Positions 47,936 through 61,929 of a stretch of 64,000 bases of DNA are shown here, piece by piece (the stretch's first letter is position 1; every line of letters begins with the position of its first letter). The stretch is taken from positions 17,298,001-17,362,000 of the forward strand of contig OZ231128.1 in the NCBI GenBank assembly GCA_965153355.1, given 5' to 3'. This DNA comes from Flaccisagitta enflata (Eukaryota; Chaetognatha; Sagittoidea; Aphragmophora). The notes below the pieces were generated by a model. It saw only the letters and a program-made list of their open reading frames with translations, was not told the origin of the DNA and searched no databases. The translations under genes and the position numbers were made by a program.

Positions 47936-48276
47936 AGTCGTGTGCACGCGTCTCTATAACCCGCTTTGTCGTTTAAGGGCAGTTTTTGCATTACGTTTTA
48001 GGTTGCGGACACGCAACTCTATAAGAGGCTCTGTCCGTCCGTCAGTCCATTGGTCCGTCCGTTGGTCCGTCGGTCCATCGGTCCGCCATGGTCACCGAGT
48101 TGAAAAGTGGAGAATCAAGCGTTGTGTATGTTTGAGTGTTGGGGTGGGTTAGGGTGTGGATGGGGGCTGGATGCCCCTGCCCACCCGTCCGCAACAATAT
48201 TCGACCCCGCGTTACTTGTTATCACTGCCCCTGCCCACCCGCACGCGACTTGGCTAGTTGTGTATCCGGCCTTATT
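47936..48276 (+). mobile_element. Truncated plus complete hairpin-ended short elements in tandem
   Basis: First fragment: TTTTAGTCGTGTGCACGCGT, CTCTATAACCCGCTTTGTCG. Second, complete from 47996: TTTTAGGTTGCGGACACGCA, CTCTATAAGAGGCTCTGTCC, core (GTCC)n, ACCCCGCGTTACTTGTTATC, GTGTATCCGGCCTTATTTT. Confidence 0.8.
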
Positions 48277-48368
48277 TTCAACACTATCTGGGAATTTCTC
48301 TTTTCTTCTCCTTTATCTTCATCGAATTTGTCGGGAAACTTTTTCTTTCTTTTTGTGGATGGCGGCAC

Positions 48369-48555
48369 CAGAGGCAGAGGCAGAGGCAGAGGCAGAGGCA
48401 GAGGCAGAAGCAGAAGCAGAGGCAGAGGCAGAGGCAGAGGCAGAGGTAGAAGCAGAGGAAGAGGCAGAGGCAGAGTCAGAGGCAGAGGCAGAGGCAGCGT
48501 CAGAGGCAGAGGCAGAGGCAGAGGCAGAGGCAGAGGCAGAGGCAGAGGCAGAGGC
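48369..48555. repeat. (GGCAGA)n hexanucleotide repeat
   Basis: About 31 units with a few variants. The frame ATGGCGGCACCA (48359) then Glu-Ala repeats is open for 83 codons, but an open frame through a stop-free hexamer is expected, so no gene is called. Confidence 0.95.
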
Positions 48556-49405
48556 TTCTTTGGACTGTTGTAGTGGTAGACACTCGGCACATAACAGGGT
48601 TTGCAAATAAATTGGTATTTACATATTGTATAAAAAAAACCGTACTTTTTGAGGGCCCTAAAAAGATGAAATTTGAAATGGGGTCTCCCAATTATCTATA
48701 CTGAATGCTAAACAACTGAAATTGATAAAAAAAAGCCTAGTGGCACACTTTAGATGCACCCCATTATTGATCAACATGTGTACCATGGCAAAACAAAAAC
48801 AAAAAAACAAAGCACTTGTTTTGCTAATTTCTGATTTACTAAGAGCTGGAGCTGCAGAAAATAAATGACTATCTGAATCTCCGCGAACGATCTTCCAAAT
48901 GGGAATTTGCTGGTTTCAAGGAAAATGTTACTGATTTTGAAAACTGCATTTTTTTTGTAAAAGAACAATTTTAGCCTTTCTACTTACTTAGCGATGTAAC
49001 TCAGGATTTTCAGAACTACTTGATATCCACAAGAAAAGATAGAGATAAAGAGCTTCAAAAAGAAAGACCACTTGCCATTTCCATACGAACTAAGATAGAA
49101 CAGACAGCAAGGTCCTGTTTGCAAGATCTTTCACCGGACTTTCAAATGGTCAAGGATTTTGCTGTTTTTCTCATTGCTTGAATGTAAAGCAATGAAAAAC
49201 ATTGTTTTTTTTTTTTGCCCTGGTTAGACACTTGCCACATAGTCTGTTACCAGATGGCATCATTGGACTGCTGTTAGCATAGACTCGCGGCGAAACAGTG
49301 GCATTTAGTTGGCTGCGTATGTTGGTTATGAGCGTCACTTTATTGTTGGCCTGCCTGCAGCTTGTGATATAAAGGTCCCTTGATATTTAGTTGGTTGTCC
49401 GTGAG
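48556..49405. other. No gene seen
   Basis: AT-rich unique sequence. Confidence 0.5.
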
Positions 49406-49408
49406 CTA

Positions 49409-49994
49409 ACACCTGTAACACAATTATTGAAAAAAGATATTAATGCTACCATATCCAAACCAAGACATTTGGATTTGAATGAATTTTACTATTTGCCAAA
49501 GCATAGAAAATACGTTATTTTTGCTCATGAATTTTATTCAAATTGATATAGGCTATGTTCAGATATGCTAAAAATTGTGACAGCGTCCCCAATGAAAACA
49601 GCTCCAAAATTACCAAAAAAGACCTCTCATTTTCAAAAGCATGTCATTTCTTAAGAAAACCAGTCCTGGACATGCGGATTGCACCATTGCGTAGCTTTTG
49701 AAAAGCCCTTCAATATGGTCATGAATTTCAATCAGATTAAATAAAGGCAACATGGCTCGTATCAAATGAAATGTAATGATAAAGATCATAATTTGAGAAC
49801 AATCACCATCCTTTAAGGTGTAATTAATTGTAAATTAGGTCGCTTTAAACAATTGAAATTGGAAAAATCAAAAATGAAATGCCTCTTTACATGTATTGAC
49901 TTATTTAGATTTAACCTAATCTGTGTATGAAGCGTATAAAAACTGATTAAATGCTGTCTTTGTAATGCCTTTTCAATAATTGTGTTACAGGTGT
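49409..49994. mobile_element. 586-bp MITE with TA target sites
   Basis: Left end ACACCTGTAACACAATTATT and right end its exact inverse, for 25 bp. TA lies immediately outside on both sides (49407-49408, 49995-49996). AT-rich inside, no transposase frame. Fits a Tc1/mariner-type non-autonomous element. Confidence 0.85.
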
Positions 49995-49997
49995 TAG

Positions 49998-50891
<894 letters not shown>

Positions 50892-51172
50892 CACTCACTC
50901 ACCCACTCACTCACCCACTCACTCACTCACTCACTCACTCACTCACTCACTCACTCACTTAATAACACACCCATCCACTCATCGTTCACTTACTCATTAA
51001 CTCACTCACTCAATCACTCACTCACTCACTCACTCACTCACTCACTCACTCACTCACTCACTCACTCACTCACTCACTCACTCACTCACTCACTCATTCA
51101 CTCACTCACACACTCACTCTCTCTCACTTACTCACTCACTCACTCATTCGTTCACTTTCTAACTCACTGAAT
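50892..51172. repeat. (CACT)n tetranucleotide repeat
   Basis: About 60 CACT units with two breaks (50960-51000 and after 51095). Confidence 0.95.
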
Positions 51173-51330
51173 AACTCTCCCATTCTGTTCACCCTTTGAG
51201 AAGCCCGTTGGAAACTTGCGCTCATTGTCCGTCAGTGTGGAAACGCCCTTTTGTGTTTGGAATGAGGAAAATTGAAATCAAAGCAAGAAACAGAAAATAC
51301 GCAATCAAGCAGTTTCCAAATGGCTGGTGA

Positions 51331-51462
51331 AACAAGGCCGAAAACATGCCTACCTTAGTCGTGTGCGAGTGGGCAGGAGCAGTGATGGTTAAATGCTTAT
51401 AGTGTAAGATGTACCCACCGACATAGAAAGTCATTGAATCGAGTAGCACGCGATTAGAAAAT
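51331..51462 (-). mobile_element. Hairpin-ended short element without its tetranucleotide core
   Basis: AACAAGGCCGAAAACATGCC, AGTCGTGTGCGAGTGGGCAG, GAGCAGTGATGG, end AATCGAGTAGCACGCGATTA. The GACC core is replaced by GTAAGATGTACCCACC. Confidence 0.6.
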
Positions 51463-51536
51463 ATCGGATGGACAGAAGAATATCGCGATCAAAGTGGAGA
51501 AAAGAAAACAAACGCACCAGTTCTAAAAAATGAAAA

Positions 51537-51780
<244 letters not shown>

Positions 51781-52059
51781 AGATTTACACTTTTCCCTTC
51801 TTGTCATTATTCCACATTGTAATGTCATGTCACATCATTTTTCCAGCTTTATGACAATCACTTAATTTTGATAATGTCTCACCTGGAATTATCTCGGAAC
51901 TAGTTGGCTCCAGAAGCAGTTACCTTTATCTCTCTAAGTCACTTCTGGCGTGGTTTTATGAATTAGTCTCCTCCGGAAGAATGAAGTAATCTACCAGAAA
52001 TGGAGGAATTAAATGACTCTTTTATAGCGGTAATTCGCTGCGCTGTACGCACGCAAAAC
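51781..52059. other. No gene seen
   Basis: Unique sequence. Confidence 0.4.
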
Positions 52060-52322
52060 TTAGGGGGCGTTTCTAGTCAGAGACAACCGCGTTTTGAACG
52101 GGCCACTCGGTCGCTCGCTCCGTTCATTCGCTCGTACCGCTCACTCCGCTCACTCGCTCCGCAGCGCTCCGCTTCGCTACGCTCGCTCCGTTCACGGGCT
52201 CGCTCAATCACTTCGCTCACTCCCTCGTGGGACAGTTAAAATTCTTGAACATGTGTTCACACTGTTATCGCGTTTCACGGGAACAAACGCGTTTTCGGCG
52301 CTCACTAGAAACACGCCCTAAA
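52060..52322 (+). mobile_element. ~260-bp TIR element rich in CGCTCACTCG words
   Basis: TTAGGGGGCGTTTCTAGTCA at one end and the inverse of TTAGGGCGTGTTTCTAGTGA at the other. Inside is a run of GCTCACTCCGCTCACTCGCT. Second copy of the element at 32819-33060. Confidence 0.78.
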
Positions 52323-53130
<808 letters not shown>

Positions 53131-53339
53131 GGCTAAAAGATTGATTATAGAGTCAAACAAACCGATTTTCATATTTTTGTGTTGGGATATATTTTTCATT
53201 GGTAAAGAAAAAAGAAATAAAAGAAGAGAAGGAAGAAAACATGTTATCATTTTATGGCTATCGTTAAAAATCGTTTTCTGAATAGAACAAATTATTCTTT
53301 ATGAGGAAACCATGTGAATGGCAGATATGATATGTCAGC

Positions 53340-53422
53340 TAAATTGGTGTTTTTGTTGTTTTTGTTTTTGTTTTTGTTGTGGTTGTGGTTGTGGTTATGG
53401 TTGTGGTTGTGGTTGCTGTTGC

Positions 53423-53508
<86 letters not shown>

Positions 53509-53643
53509 TTTGTTGTTGTCGTTGTCGTTGTTTTTGTTTTTGTTTTTGTTTTTGTTTTTGTTTTTGTTTTTGTTTTTGTTTTTGTCTTTGTTTTTGTTAT
53601 GTTGTTTTATTGGTTTTGTTCTTGTTTTTGTCATTGATATATT

Positions 53644-53729
<86 letters not shown>

Positions 53730-53742
53730 CGTTGTTCTTGTT
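53340..53742. repeat. (GTT)n and (GTTTTT)n array
   Basis: (TTTTTG)n, (GTTGTG)n, (GTT)n, (GTTTTT)n again, then (GTT)n. All are T/G only on this strand. Confidence 0.97.
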
Positions 53743-53893
53743 GTTAGGGTGATGGTAACGGTAGAAACGGGAGGGAAACTAAAGGAAGACAGTGCAATGA
53801 ATTATCAGGCGATGATACCTGCTTTTCACTTTCAAACAAACAATTCCCATCCTTAACCTCACATGAATCACAGGGAGAAAGTGACAAGAAAGG

Positions 53894-53925
53894 AAGAAGA
53901 AGAAGAAGAAGAAGAAGAAGAAAAC

Positions 53926-53956
<31 letters not shown>

Positions 53957-54243
53957 AAGAAGAAGAAGAAGAAGAAGAAGAAGAAGAAGGAGAAGGAGAA
54001 GAAGAAGAAGAAGAAGAAGAAGAAGAAGAAGAAGAAGAAGAAGAAGAAGAAGAAGAAGAAGAAGAAGAAGAAGAAGAAGAAGAAGAAGAAGAAGAAGAAG
54101 AAGAAGAAGAAGAAGAAGAAGAAGAAGAAGAAGAAGAAGAAGAAGAAGAAGAAGAAGAAGAAAAAGAAGAAGAAGAAGAAGAAGAAGAAGAAGAAGAAGA
54201 AGAAGAAGAAGAAGAAGAAGAAGAAGAAGAAGAAGAAGAAAAA

Positions 54244-54274
<31 letters not shown>

Positions 54275-54511
54275 AAGAAGAAGAAGAAGAAGAAGAAGAA
54301 GAAGAAGAAGAAGAAGAAGAAGAAGAAGAAGAAGAAGAAGAAGAAGAAGAAGAAGAAGAAGAAGAAGAAGAAGAAGAAGAAGAAGAAGAAGAAGAAGAAG
54401 AAGAAGAAGAAGAAGAAGAAGAAGAAGAAGAAGAAGAAGAAGAAGAAGAAGAAGAAGAAGAAAAAGAAAAAGAAAAAGAAAAAGAAAAAGAAAAAGAAAA
54501 AGAAGAAGAAG

Positions 54512-54543
<32 letters not shown>

Positions 54544-54657
54544 GAAGAAGAAGAAGAAGAAGAAGAAGAAGAAGAAGAAGAAGAAGAAGAAGAAGAAGAA
54601 GAAGAAGAAGAAGAAGAAGAAGAAGAAGAAGAAGAAGAAGAAGAAGAAGAAGAAGAA

Positions 54658-54689
<32 letters not shown>

Positions 54690-54820
54690 AGAAGAAGAGG
54701 AAGAAGAAGAAAAAGAAAAAGAAAAAGAAAAAGAAGAAAAGAAAAAGAAGAAGAAGAAGAAGAAGAAGAAGAAGAAGAAGAAGAAGAAGAAGATGAAGAA
54801 GAAGAAGAAGAAGAAGAAGG
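53894..54820. repeat. Very long (GAA)n tract (~0.9 kb)
   Basis: More than 250 GAA units with a few AAAGAA, AATAAG and GAAGAG interruptions. Almost purely purine on one strand. The 365-codon Leu-rich frame on the other strand is a repeat artefact. Confidence 0.98.
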
Positions 54821-55029
54821 GAAGACCCGGCTTTTCTTCACTTCAGTCCAAACCTAAAAAACGCCCCCTTGTTCGTGCACCGGCCGCGGATGTATAAATT
54901 CCCCGATGAATGACAGGACAGCCCTATTCTTGGTTTCTTTCTTTTCTTTCTTTCTTTTCTTTCTTTCTTTCACTCAAGCAATTTTTTTTTATTGAATGAC
55001 AAGTGGCTCTTAAATCTTAGTATCTTCTT

Positions 55030-55175
55030 TGTTGCGGATATATAACAAAAAAAGACTTTGTCTATTCATTGGTTCACCGGTTCGTCCGTCCGTCCCTTCA
55101 TTCCATCGTAATACTGATGGGTTGAAAAATGACCCTGTATACCCCCCTCCCCACGATATTGTAACCTCGAGTTAC
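55030..55175 (+). mobile_element. Degenerate hairpin-ended short element leading into type A
   Basis: GTTGCGGATATATAACAAAA, GACTTTGTC, GGTTCGTCCGTCCGTCCC, GATGGGTTGAAAAATGACCC, GTAACCTCGAGTTAC; immediately followed by TTTTTGGGCAGCGGC. Confidence 0.6.
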
Positions 55176-55644
55176 TTTTTGGGCAGCGGCGTCCCTCCCC
55201 CCTCCCAATCAGGCCTCTCAGGCCTCAAATCCGGCCTCTCAGGCCTCAAATCTAGCCTCTCAGGCCTCAAATCTAGCCTCTCAGGCCTCAAACCCAGCCT
55301 CTCAGGCCTCAAATTAGGCCTCTCAGGCCTCAAATCAATTCTCTATGACCTTTCAAGCCTTCCTCAGGCCTTACATCTTTCTTAGACCTCAAATCAGCTC
55401 GTTTAGACCTCAAATAAATCCTCTCAGGCTTCAAATCAGCCTAGCTACCATTCTCAGGCCCTTAATCAGCCTTGGGAAAGGCTACAGCCTCTTAAGATGG
55501 CCTATAGAAATTTTTTAAATTGTGCACAAAAAATTTAATAGATAGCTCTGGTCGAGCTGATTCCAAATCTGTGCCCATTTACCTTTGCACGTCAAAAAAC
55601 CTCAAGTAGGTTTTCTTGGGTCAATGGCTTAAAGGAGCAAAAAA

Positions 55645-55847
55645 AAAAAAAAAAAAAAAAAAACCGGATACACAGCAATTTTAGTTGCGGGTGGGCAGGG
55701 ACAGTGATATGAGAGGACATTCAAGGACTTGGGCAGGAGCGGCAATGTGAAAAATGCAAAAACCAACAAATGAGACTGACCAACCAACCAACCAACAGAC
55801 AGACCAAAAAGTGGCTTATAGAGTCACATAGCACGCAATACATTTTC
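55645..55847 (-). mobile_element. Hairpin-ended short element, reverse, with expanded A run
   Basis: An A25-like run replaces the usual AACAAGG start. Then CCGGATACACAGC, TTGCGGGTGGGCAGGGACAG, core GACCAACCAACCAACC and GGCTTATAGAGTCACATAGC. Confidence 0.7.
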
Positions 55848-56562
55848 TGATTTTAGTCTTAACATGTACGGAACAAAAAAGTAGAAAACAAAAATTGACC
55901 CCAGCCCTACAAGGGTATGAAACTTTTTTCATTCCTTAAGTTAAGGGATGATACACCTTTTTATAAAAAAAAAAAAATTTCTAGTAGGGCTTGACCTGAA
56001 AGACGCGGTTTATCCCGGGCTGTCAGTAAAGTGACGACTCTGCCGCTTTGGGACATTAAACTAGACCCTCTTAAGGCTTACATTTCCTCAAGATAGGCGA
56101 CAAATTAAAAATCTGTTTTCATGATGATTTGACTAATATGCGTACTGAGGGTCTCTCTCTTTCAATCTTTAACTGTATAGCACTGGCCTGACCCGAATTA
56201 CAAAGCAAAAACATAATCAAGAATGCTTTGGTTAAGTGAAGGGGAAAAAATGAAAATTTTTAATGTATCAGTGCAGGTTATGAACAACAGACTAAAGGGG
56301 GCCGTCTGTCTTTCCTTAATCACAAATTGTCAATGTTTAAAGAAATTTATTTCTATTCTCACCTTGCGCATTATCTCAGTGCTCATGTCAGACAATCTTC
56401 TCACTAGCCACAGACGCTGACAGCTTTCATGAATTTGTGCTTTAAAACTGATAGTTAGGGAGGCTAATAAAGAGTTGATGAAAAAAATCGTTCATGAATT
56501 GTATCTTTACCGTGTATTTTCTTTCAATTTTCACTTCAATGAATGACAAAATGATGGTAATT
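55848..56562. other. No gene seen
   Basis: AT-rich sequence within the interrupted type A element. Confidence 0.4.
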
Positions 56563-56845
56563 TTCTAGACATTCGCTAGCTTGACTGGGGCAACGTAGGA
56601 AGCTGAAATTTTTACTGAAGATAGAGAAGACATGTGGCCAGGGTAGACCTGGAACAAATTCCCAAAAAACCTACTAGCCTCTATATGGTTACATTTTACA
56701 GATTTCTTCTTGGATTTATTGTATGTAAAATAATAGAATTTAAATTTTTTTTACAGGTCTACCCTGGCCACATGTCTTGTCTATCTTCAGTAAAAATTTC
56801 AGCTCCCTCCATTGCCCTAGTCAGGCTAGCGAGTGTCTGAAAAAT
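56563..56845. repeat. Inverted repeat, ~90-bp arms
   Basis: GACATGTGGCCAGGGTAGAC in the left arm and GTCTACCCTGGCCACATGTC in the right, with GATAGA-AAGACA and CTAGACATTCGCTAGC matching further out. A ~100-base spacer contains no gene. Confidence 0.82.
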
Positions 56846-57195
56846 TGCCTATATTTGGTTTTTTTCAATTCTCTGAAATTTTTTGAAGGGTTTTCTTACA
56901 CTAGTATTTGACATTCTATAAAAGAAAAAAAAATTTCAGGGTAACTTCATTTTGAAGCAACATTAGCCTTAAGGTCTCCCAGTAAAAAAATCTCATGATC
57001 GATAGGCCTTCTTAAAGGCCTTTAATCGGCCCTCCATAGCATCTCATCAACTTTTTCAGGTGGGACAAACGAAAGTCCCCTTGTTTTACAAGACTTCTTC
57101 GTCTTCGGGGCTGCTGCCCTGCTTCCCTTCAGTCATACTTAAAATCATGCACAGCAGGGCAACGAGCATCGCTGACCACATATTGCGACTGGCTT

Positions 57196-57619
57196 TGTAG
57201 CGCGAACATGGGAACAGCTTCTTTATCAATGCCAAAGGTGGTAAAAGGACCGAGAGATAATCCTGATGGCCGTAAATCAATGTTTTAGGTTTATGTATTT
57301 TTTTATCCCTTTGTATTTGTGTGTGATCCGTATGGGGGCCAACTGACCACTGACTGAACGACCGGTGGATTGCATATATTCTACATCACAACCAAAAAAT
57401 TAGAATAAAGACAAGAGCCTAAGGAGCTCTTACTGGTGTTTAATGCGCACCCTTCACAGCTATCCTTAGAATCATAAAAATTCCATCTCACTCAACCCTT
57501 ACCAAAGAGCGGCTCAACATGATTTACCCATCGGGTCAGAAGTGACTCACAAGTTGCGCTGTATCTTTTGAAGCATAGTAGATTCTTTACTTTCCCTTGT
57601 CAGATACCCAACTCCTTTA
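57196..57619. other. No gene seen
   Basis: Unique sequence. Confidence 0.5.
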
Positions 57620-57683
57620 AAACAGCGGCTCCAAAGGGGGCATTAGGTACCGTTGAACATCTAACGCTTTTGCGACAATTTAT
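57620..57683 (+). mobile_element. Solo type B right end
   Basis: AACAGCGGCTCCAAAGGGGG, GGTACCGTTGAACATCTAAC, GCTTTTGCGAC. Confidence 0.6.
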
Positions 57684-58328
57684 CACAAGTTCGTCTGTTA
57701 TGTCTGAGATAAACAGTTATCAAGATATCTACCAAAAAAGTCCATTCAATTTCCGTGGCCACTTCTCCCCATCTCTCCATCGGTCACACTCATACCACCT
57801 TAATTGGATGGGCCAAAAGTTGCCATTCCGTAATGCATCTGAAATAATGAACCTCACTCTTGTAATTGTTTTATTTACCTTTGATTAATTTCTTTTCCTG
57901 CTTTGGCTGGTTAAAATACTTGTCTGAATGGGTTATCCAATAAGGATTCCAGTAGAGTATTTTTTTCTCTTCTCAGCCTAAGGAGTGACAGACTTTTCTA
58001 GTTTTCAATCAAGAAAAAAATGATCTTGAAAAAAAAATTGAATCTGGCTAAGACTAAGACAATATAAGCTTCACCTAAGCAACGAGTGTTCTGAGAATTC
58101 TCCTATGCATTGCCTCTTCAGTTCCTACCCCCAAAACCTTCCAACAACAACTCTCTCATCGCATGAACCGGATCTCTTCATTGCATTGGCGCCACTCATT
58201 TTTTCACTCATTTTTTTCCCTTGGCGGATTCTTAATCTGGCGAAAGCGGTTCTTTTTTCTTCCTTTCCTTTTTAGTCAGATGGAGAAAATCGATTTGGTC
58301 TTTCCAATTTCATGATTCGTTTTTTTTT
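57684..58328. other. No gene seen
   Basis: Unique AT-rich sequence. Confidence 0.5.
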
Positions 58329-59178
58329 TTGGGCAGCGGCCCCGGAGGGAACGAAGTTCGTTCGTCCGTTTGTACATCCGTTTGTCCATCTGTCCATCCG
58401 TCTGTCCATCCATACATCCATCCATCCGTCCGTCCGTCCATCCCACCATGGCTAAAAACCACCCCTGACGCAGAACGGAGACCGACCAACCCCTTAACCA
58501 ACCTAAACCACCATCATTGTGGCTAAAAATCACCCCCGAAGCAGAACAGAGACTGACCAACCCCTTAACCAACCTAAACCACCATCAACGTGGCTAAAAA
58601 CGTCCCCCGACGCAGAATGGAGACCGACCAACCCCTTAATCAACCTAAACCACCATCACCGTGGCTAAAAACCACCCCCGACGCAAAACGGAGACCGACC
58701 AACCCCTTGACTATCCTAAACCACCATATGTCTGTCCATCCGTCCGTCCATCCATCCATCTGTCCGTCCGTCCATCCATCCATCCGTCTGTCCGTCCGTC
58801 CGTCCACCCCCGGCCCTGATAGGCCTGAAATCTGCCCTATCAGGCCTGAAATCTGCCCTCTCAGGCCTGAACGCTGCCCACTCAGGCCTGAAATCTGCCC
58901 TCTCAGGTCTTGATTCTGCCCTCTCAGGCCTGAAATCTGCCCCCACAGTTTCAAGGCCTGAGAGGGCAGAATCAAGGCCTAAGAGGGCAGATTTCAGGCC
59001 TGAGAGGGCCTAGGGGGACGGATGGATGGACAGATGGGCAGACGGACAAACGAAGTCCCCTGTGTTCTACAGGATTTTGTCCCCTTCGAGGCTGCTGCCC
59101 TGCTTCCTCTCACTCCAATTGACAATCATGCAAAGCAGGGCAGCGGGTATAGCTGACCACATATTGCCCTTTGGCGAC
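58329..59178. mobile_element. Type A foldback element with a 71-bp minisatellite insert
   Basis: TTTGGGCAGCGGCCCCGGAG, TCGTTCGTCCG/ATCCGTC stretch, the 71-bp array (58444-58730), another GTCCATCCGTCC stretch, arm units CTCTCAGGCCTGAAATCTGC, then the reversed unit GGCCTGAGAGGGCAGAATCA. Right end: GTGTTCTACAGGATTTTGTC and CTGACCACATATTGCCCTTT. Confidence 0.82.
58444..58730. repeat. 71-bp tandem repeat, four units
   Basis: GGCTAAAAA recurs at 58450, 58521, 58592 and 58663, a constant 71-base step. Units contain GAGACCGACCAACCCCTTAA and CCTAAACCACCATC. Confidence 0.93.
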
Positions 59179-59684
59179 CTGTTTCTTCTTTTCCCGCTTT
59201 TTCTTGTGCCTCTTTCTCCTTTACCTCCTCCTCCTCCTCCCCTCTCCTCCGCCACCCTCAGCTCTTGATTACCTCATTCAATTTGTACTTTTCGCTTGAC
59301 TAGAGTTCTATAAGCAAACACTCCATCAACCACCACATTGATGGCTGTATGGAAGATGGCGACTTGTGTATTTTACTGTTTTGGGCGAAAGTTTACGCAA
59401 GTAATGAGAGTTTCGTACGGATAAAGTTTTAATGAAAATTTCATCTTATTTAGCAAAATAGAAGTATACTATCAGCTAATTCTCATTTTATCCACATACT
59501 ACGTTTGCCTTAGATTGAAATGTTCTGGTAAAAGTCTCTGTGTCAGGCCATCACCCTTCCAGTCCGAGAGTCTTAGGACGTTATTAAAGTAGTGCTGTTG
59601 ACCACCCACCCATGGTTACTACTTTTAGGTAAATCTCGCGTTAGGCTCGTTGCTTGAACTATCTATCCTTCTACAGTTGTAATA
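59179..59684. other. No gene seen
   Basis: A CTCCTCCTCC stretch near 59225, then unique sequence. Confidence 0.5.
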
Positions 59685-59848
59685 CGCTTGCACGCGACAC
59701 TATAGACTGTAACTCGCAGTGTCTATCGGTCGGTCTGTTGGTCTGTTGGATGGTCTGACGGTCGCTCGGTAACTTTTGCTTTTTCGGCGTTAGTGGGTTG
59801 TTTTAGCATTACTGCTCCTGCCCAAGTGCCGCGTATCCCCCTTGTTAA
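59685..59848 (+). mobile_element. Hairpin-ended short element, decayed
   Basis: GTTGTAATACGCTTGCACGC, GTCTATCGGTCGGTCTGTTG core, ACTTTTGCTTTTTCGGCGTT, CACTGCTCCTGCCCAAGTGC-like text and end CGCGTATCCCCCTTGTTAAA. Confidence 0.65.
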
Positions 59849-60690
59849 AAATAGATGGGAATGTATGTATATTTCATATTTGTAATCTTTTCACTCCTGA
59901 TTGTTTTATAACGAGCAATCAACGTTGATCGGAATCTCTATCTAAGTCATGACTTGAATCATCTCATCTTAATTTCACATTTTCATGAATATGTGAGTCA
60001 AGAGAGTGCTTGAGTGACAGGAATGCTCATTTGAATGTGTCTGTGTTGAGATCAGCTCTTTAAGGTGGTTGGTGTGTGGTTTATCTCAAATGACTGTAGA
60101 GATAAGCCCAGCAATCTGTCAAGAAATAACCGTTGATACGCAAATATTTGCCACTGATAATGGTGACATGATTATCATGACCATGCAAAGAGCAAACAAA
60201 GAAAAATCGAAATGATGAGAATATGCACTGAAGACCAAAGCAACTAATATCCTCAACTAATAATGATATTTTCAAGTTTTATAAAGATGGTTACCATAGT
60301 ATTATGATAGTTAATATCATAACAGATTAAGAATTCTTCAAGTTCCTTTTAGCACTGCGAACATCTCGCAGGAATCTTTTCGCAGAATTGAGAATTTTCA
60401 TCATTTCGTAACTCATATCAAATACTCTAATCCATGACTGATACAAATTGTTCGTGAGCACAAAATTGACAAGACGCTCTTATCTTTTTCATTTTGGATA
60501 CTTAACTTTTGTGTATTCCTCCATCTATATTCCATACGCCCTTCTTTTTATTTTTTGTTTCTTTTTTCCCCTTTTTTAGGAAAAAAAAAATAAATCGGTA
60601 ACATCAAAGTGGTTGCCCACCATCTACAACCGATATCATAAAGGTCGAGATTCATCATCAAACATGCCAAAGTATTTACATTAAAATGGA
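59849..60690. other. No gene seen
   Basis: Unique AT-rich sequence. Confidence 0.5.
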
Positions 60691-60783
<93 letters not shown>

Positions 60784-60815
60784 GAAGAGACAGTCAGACA
60801 GACAGACAGACGGAG
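60691..60815. repeat. (GA)n then GACAGACAGACA
   Basis: About 45 GA units and a short GACA run. Confidence 0.96.
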
Positions 60816-60943
60816 AGTGACACTTTGAGTGAGGCTCAGTCAGACTGCCATGAACCAACGCAAAATCAGGACTGAGACAGACGGACAATTATAAGGCCAA
60901 GTAGGCTAACGTTGCGTCAGCTATGATTCAACTTTGTTTACGG

Positions 60944-61190
60944 ATGAATGAATGAATGAATGAATGAATGAATGAATGAATGAATGAATGAATGAATGAA
61001 TGAATGAATGAATGAATGAAGGAATGAATATATGAATGAATGAACGAATGAATAAATGAAAATATGAACGAATAAGTGAGTGAATGAATGAAAAAGAGCA
61101 TGAATGAATGGATGAGTAAATGAATGAATGAATGAATGAATGAATGAATGAATGAATAAATGAATGAATGAACGAATGAATGAATGAATG
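60944..61190. repeat. (GAAT)n tetranucleotide repeat
   Basis: Clean to about 61020, degenerate to 61115, clean again to 61190. Confidence 0.96.
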
Positions 61191-61229
61191 ACTGTATGGT
61201 TTGGTAGAGCTAATATGATTAAAGAGCCA

Positions 61230-61373
61230 CAATTTTTTTGATTTTAACGTTTGCTAGACCATTCAACAGATTGACTGACCAATGGCCAGACCAACAGACA
61301 GGTTGACAGACTGACAGACCGACCATTATACACAGCTTTTCACAGAGATGCGAGGACGCATATAAAAACGACG
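61230..61373 (-). mobile_element. Hairpin-ended element fragment (ATGCG subfamily)
   Basis: Core GACAGACCGACC, CATTATACACAGC, then AGATGCGAGGACGCATATAA with stem ATGCG/CGCAT. Confidence 0.6.
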
Positions 61374-61613
61374 GGGCATAGATAGGAAAAAAAATGCAGA
61401 GAATTCGCATTTCGATGAAAAATTTTCTTTCACAGCCCCTCCTCCCCTTTTATGTGCGTCATCCCACATGCCTTATGACTTTTATTTCCATCGTTTGGCG
61501 CACAAAACGAACCCAGTTTCCTATCATTGCATGGAAAATCATAGACACACACATCATTGGATATGAAGGAAATCCATAAGAAGGGATTTCATCTGAGGTC
61601 ACTCCTGTCATAT

Positions 61614-61832
61614 CAACAAAAACAAAAACAAAAACAAAACAAAAACAAAAACAAAAACAAAAATAAAAACAAAAACAAAAACAAAAACAAAAACAAAAAC
61701 AAAAACAAAAACAAAAACAAAAACAAAAACAAAAACAAAAACAAAAACAAAAAAAAACAACAACAACAACAACAATAACCGCAAAAACAACAACAACAAA
61801 AACAAAAACAAAAACAAAAACCAACAAAAACG

Positions 61833-61928
<96 letters not shown>
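61614..61928. repeat. (AAAAAC)n and (CAA)n array
   Basis: Mirror image in composition of the (GTTTTT)n/(GTT)n array at 53340. Confidence 0.97.

Positions 61929-61929
<1 letters not shown>

Larger units (their letters stand above)
55176..57195. mobile_element. Type A element with about 1.5 kb of internal insertions
   Basis: Left end TTTTTGGGCAGCGGC; nine or more CTCTCAGGCCTCAAAT units to about 55450. Units resume near 57005 (AGGCCTTTAATCGGCCCTCC), then GGACAAACGAAAGTCCCC and GCTGACCACATATTG. The inserted part contains a reverse short element (55645-55847) and an inverted repeat (56563-56845). Confidence 0.65.

Noticed and set aside
48359-48610. 83-codon Ala/Glu-rich frame starting ATGGCGGCACC
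   Set aside because: It runs through a hexanucleotide repeat that is stop-free by nature; no splice sites or conserved part.
53744-54841. 365-codon reverse frame, almost all leucine
   Set aside because: It is a translation of the (GAA)n tract and shows no sequence beyond the repeat.
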